This document shows, in pieces, positions 6,883 to 7,221 of a DNA stretch of 7,221 nt (position 1 is the stretch's first letter; each line of letters begins with the position of its first letter). This stretch comes from Psychroflexus sp. (GTDB lineage Bacteria > Bacteroidota > Bacteroidia > Flavobacteriales > Flavobacteriaceae), in NCBI GenBank assembly GCA_007116535.1, contig SKIG01000204.1, positions 1 through 7,221 on the forward strand, read 5' to 3'. The notes beneath the pieces are model-generated. The model was not told the DNA's origin. It worked only from the letters and a program-made list of their open reading frames with translations, and did not search any database. Both the position numbers and the translations under genes were made by a program.

Positions 6883-6932
6883 TGGCTTTAGCCAAATTCC
6901 TTAGGATTATATAGCGTTTTTGGCTAAAGCCA
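6883..6932. repeat. 14-bp inverted repeat whose arms are themselves hairpins
   Basis: The arm at 6883-6896 (TGGCTTTAGCCAAA) is the exact reverse complement of the arm at 6919-6932 (TTTGGCTAAAGCCA), with 22 bases between. Each arm also folds on itself: TTGGCT/AGCCAA at 6882-6895 with loop TT, and TGGCT/AGCCA at 6921-6932 with loop AA. The stretch can therefore form either one long hairpin or two short ones. In single-stranded DNA this is the sort of structure recognised by REP-type (Y1) transposases; whether that happens here is unknown. Confidence 0.78.
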
Positions 6933-6956
6933 TTTTATTTGGTGTATATTGTAAAC

Positions 6957-6968
6957 GGGATAAATCCC
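6957..6968. repeat. small GGGAT/ATCCC stem-loop
   Basis: GGGAT (6957-6961) and ATCCC (6964-6968) pair around AA. The preceding CGGGATAAAT (6956-6965) is a direct copy of 6856-6865, exactly 100 bp upstream. I remember related flavobacterial repeats with the fuller form CGGGTT-AAAA-CCCG followed by TTCCTATT; here TTCCTATT follows at 6970-6977, but the outermost C-G pair is lost. Confidence 0.5.
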
Positions 6969-7061
6969 CTTCCTATTAATTTTTAAATTTTCAATTTGGA
7001 TATTTCATTTTTGGTGAAATTCATTTTTTTGTCGTGCACTATGAAAAAATAAATACAAAAA

Positions 7062-7088
7062 AGCCGTTTTAAAGAAATAGAAACGGCT
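7062..7088 (-). terminator. intrinsic terminator of the convergent minus-strand gene (possibly bidirectional)
   Basis: AGCCGTTT (7062-7069) and AAACGGCT (7081-7088) form a perfect 8-bp stem with an 11-base loop. Read on the minus strand, the stem is followed at once by a T run (complement of the A run 7057-7062), the classic form, and it starts 22 bases after the stop codon of the minus-strand gene. On the plus strand six T (7094-7099) follow after a few bases, so it may also stop transcripts coming from the S8 gene. Confidence 0.8.
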
Positions 7089-7110
7089 CAGTATTTTTTG
7101 AAAAAATCTT

Positions 7111-7221
7111 TTAATTTATTTTTGCGTAAGTTAAAATACGGTTTGGAGACTCCGTTACATCAAATAACTCAGCACTCCCAAGTGTTCTAAAACCAATCAC
7201 TAAAGTTTGAAACTCAGTTTG
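7111..7221 (-). CDS. C-terminal end of an unidentified convergent gene (partial)
   Basis: On the minus strand, the frame from the right edge is open for 36 codons and ends at TAA (complement of 7111-7113); the other two minus frames hit a stop within seven codons of the edge. The visible end of the protein starts QTEFQTLVIGF, continues with RTLGSAELFDV and ends TESPNRILTYAKIN. The mix of hydrophobic and charged residues looks like a real globular protein tail. The strong minus-strand terminator 22 bases downstream supports a true gene end. I do not recognise the family, and the start lies outside the window. It does not look like a T9SS sorting domain. The gene converges on the S8 protease gene. 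Confidence 0.72.
   Translation of the reverse strand, partial: QTEFQTLVIGFRTLGSAELFDVTESPNRILTYAKIN

Larger units (their letters stand above)
6731..6968. repeat. composite cluster of short stem-loops, putative dispersed intergenic repeat element
   Basis: Within about 240 bp there are six perfect inverted repeats with loops of only 2-3 bases: ACCCT/AGGGT, ATCCC/GGGAT, TCCCGATTT/AAATCGGGA, TTGGCT/AGCCAA, TGGCT/AGCCA and GGGAT/ATCCC. From memory, flavobacterial intergenic regions often carry repeats of the forms ATGTCnnnCCnnnGGnnn, TTTGGCTAAAGCC and CGGGnTnAAnCCCG, and this stretch looks like a degenerate mixture of them. They resemble REP/REPIN or MITE-type sequences that depend on a transposase elsewhere; none is encoded here. 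The outer limits are uncertain, and I see no target-site duplication. A structured RNA is an alternative. Confidence 0.6.
6636..7110. other. 475-bp intergenic region between convergent genes, with stem-loop cluster
   Basis: No credible reading frame is present on either strand. The region contains, in order, the 9-bp hairpin at 6659-6679, a cluster of short GC-rich stem-loops from about 6731 to 6968, an AT-rich stretch with one weak hairpin (arms ATTTCA 7002-7007 and TGAAAT 7015-7020, followed by seven T at 7024-7030), and the terminator at 7062-7088. The GC content of the hairpins stands out from the surrounding very AT-rich DNA. The position between the 3' ends of two converging genes is typical for short dispersed intergenic repeats. 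Confidence 0.75.

Noticed and set aside
6671..6895. Minus-strand open frame of 74 codons in the intergenic region
   Set aside because: It runs straight through the hairpin cluster, has no recognisable start region or protein motif, and its composition follows the palindromes.
6731..6968. CRISPR array
   Set aside because: The repeats are short, differ from each other, are unevenly spaced and there are no spacers of constant length or cas genes.
7137..7154. ACGG/CCGT hairpin as a second terminator
   Set aside because: It lies inside the partial minus-strand coding sequence, the stem is only 4 bp, and no T run follows.

Overview
The window looks like a piece of a chromosome from a marine or environmental flavobacterium (Bacteroidota). 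Three things suggest this: an AT-rich sequence with A/T-rich start regions and no Shine-Dalgarno motifs, a GldA-type ABC ATPase, and a giant secreted protease that ends in a type IX secretion system (T9SS) sorting domain. The placement rests on gene content and style, not on a database match.

Layout, left to right. Positions 1-128 are AT-rich non-coding DNA upstream of gldA. Positions 129-1022 (+) encode GldA, the ATPase of the gliding-associated GldA/F/G ABC transporter. A 97-bp gap follows and carries an uninterrupted 18-T tract (1042-1059). Positions 1120-2457 (+) encode an exported M28-family zinc peptidase with a C-terminal fibronectin type III domain. In this protein the usual first zinc-ligand histidine is replaced by aspartate. 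After 86 bp with a good flavobacterial -7 box, 2544-6635 (+) encodes a 1363-residue subtilisin-like (S8) protease with a KP-43-type beta-sandwich, an FN3 domain, a MAM-like jelly roll, a long Bacteroidota-type beta-rich region and a T9SS type A C-terminal domain. Positions 6636-7110 contain no gene. They hold a cluster of short perfect stem-loops (about 6731-6968) that resembles a composite intergenic repeat element, and then a strong terminator (7062-7088). Positions 7111-7221 (-) are the last 36 codons of a convergent gene that enters from the right edge.

How the genes may work together: GldA belongs to the cell-envelope/gliding machinery, and the S8 protein is a typical T9SS cargo in a phylum where T9SS and gliding are mechanically linked. 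The S8 endopeptidase outside the cell and the M28 exopeptidase, probably in the periplasm, could act one after the other on external protein. That link is inferred from adjacency only. The three forward genes are spaced 86-97 bp apart and two have candidate promoters, so they need not form one operon.

The coding part is fairly ordinary for a flavobacterium. The points most worth a second look are the stem-loop cluster with its paired base changes and self-palindromic inverted repeat, the altered zinc ligand in the M28 enzyme, and the T18 tract. I see no CRISPR array, tRNA, rRNA, transposase gene or defence system.
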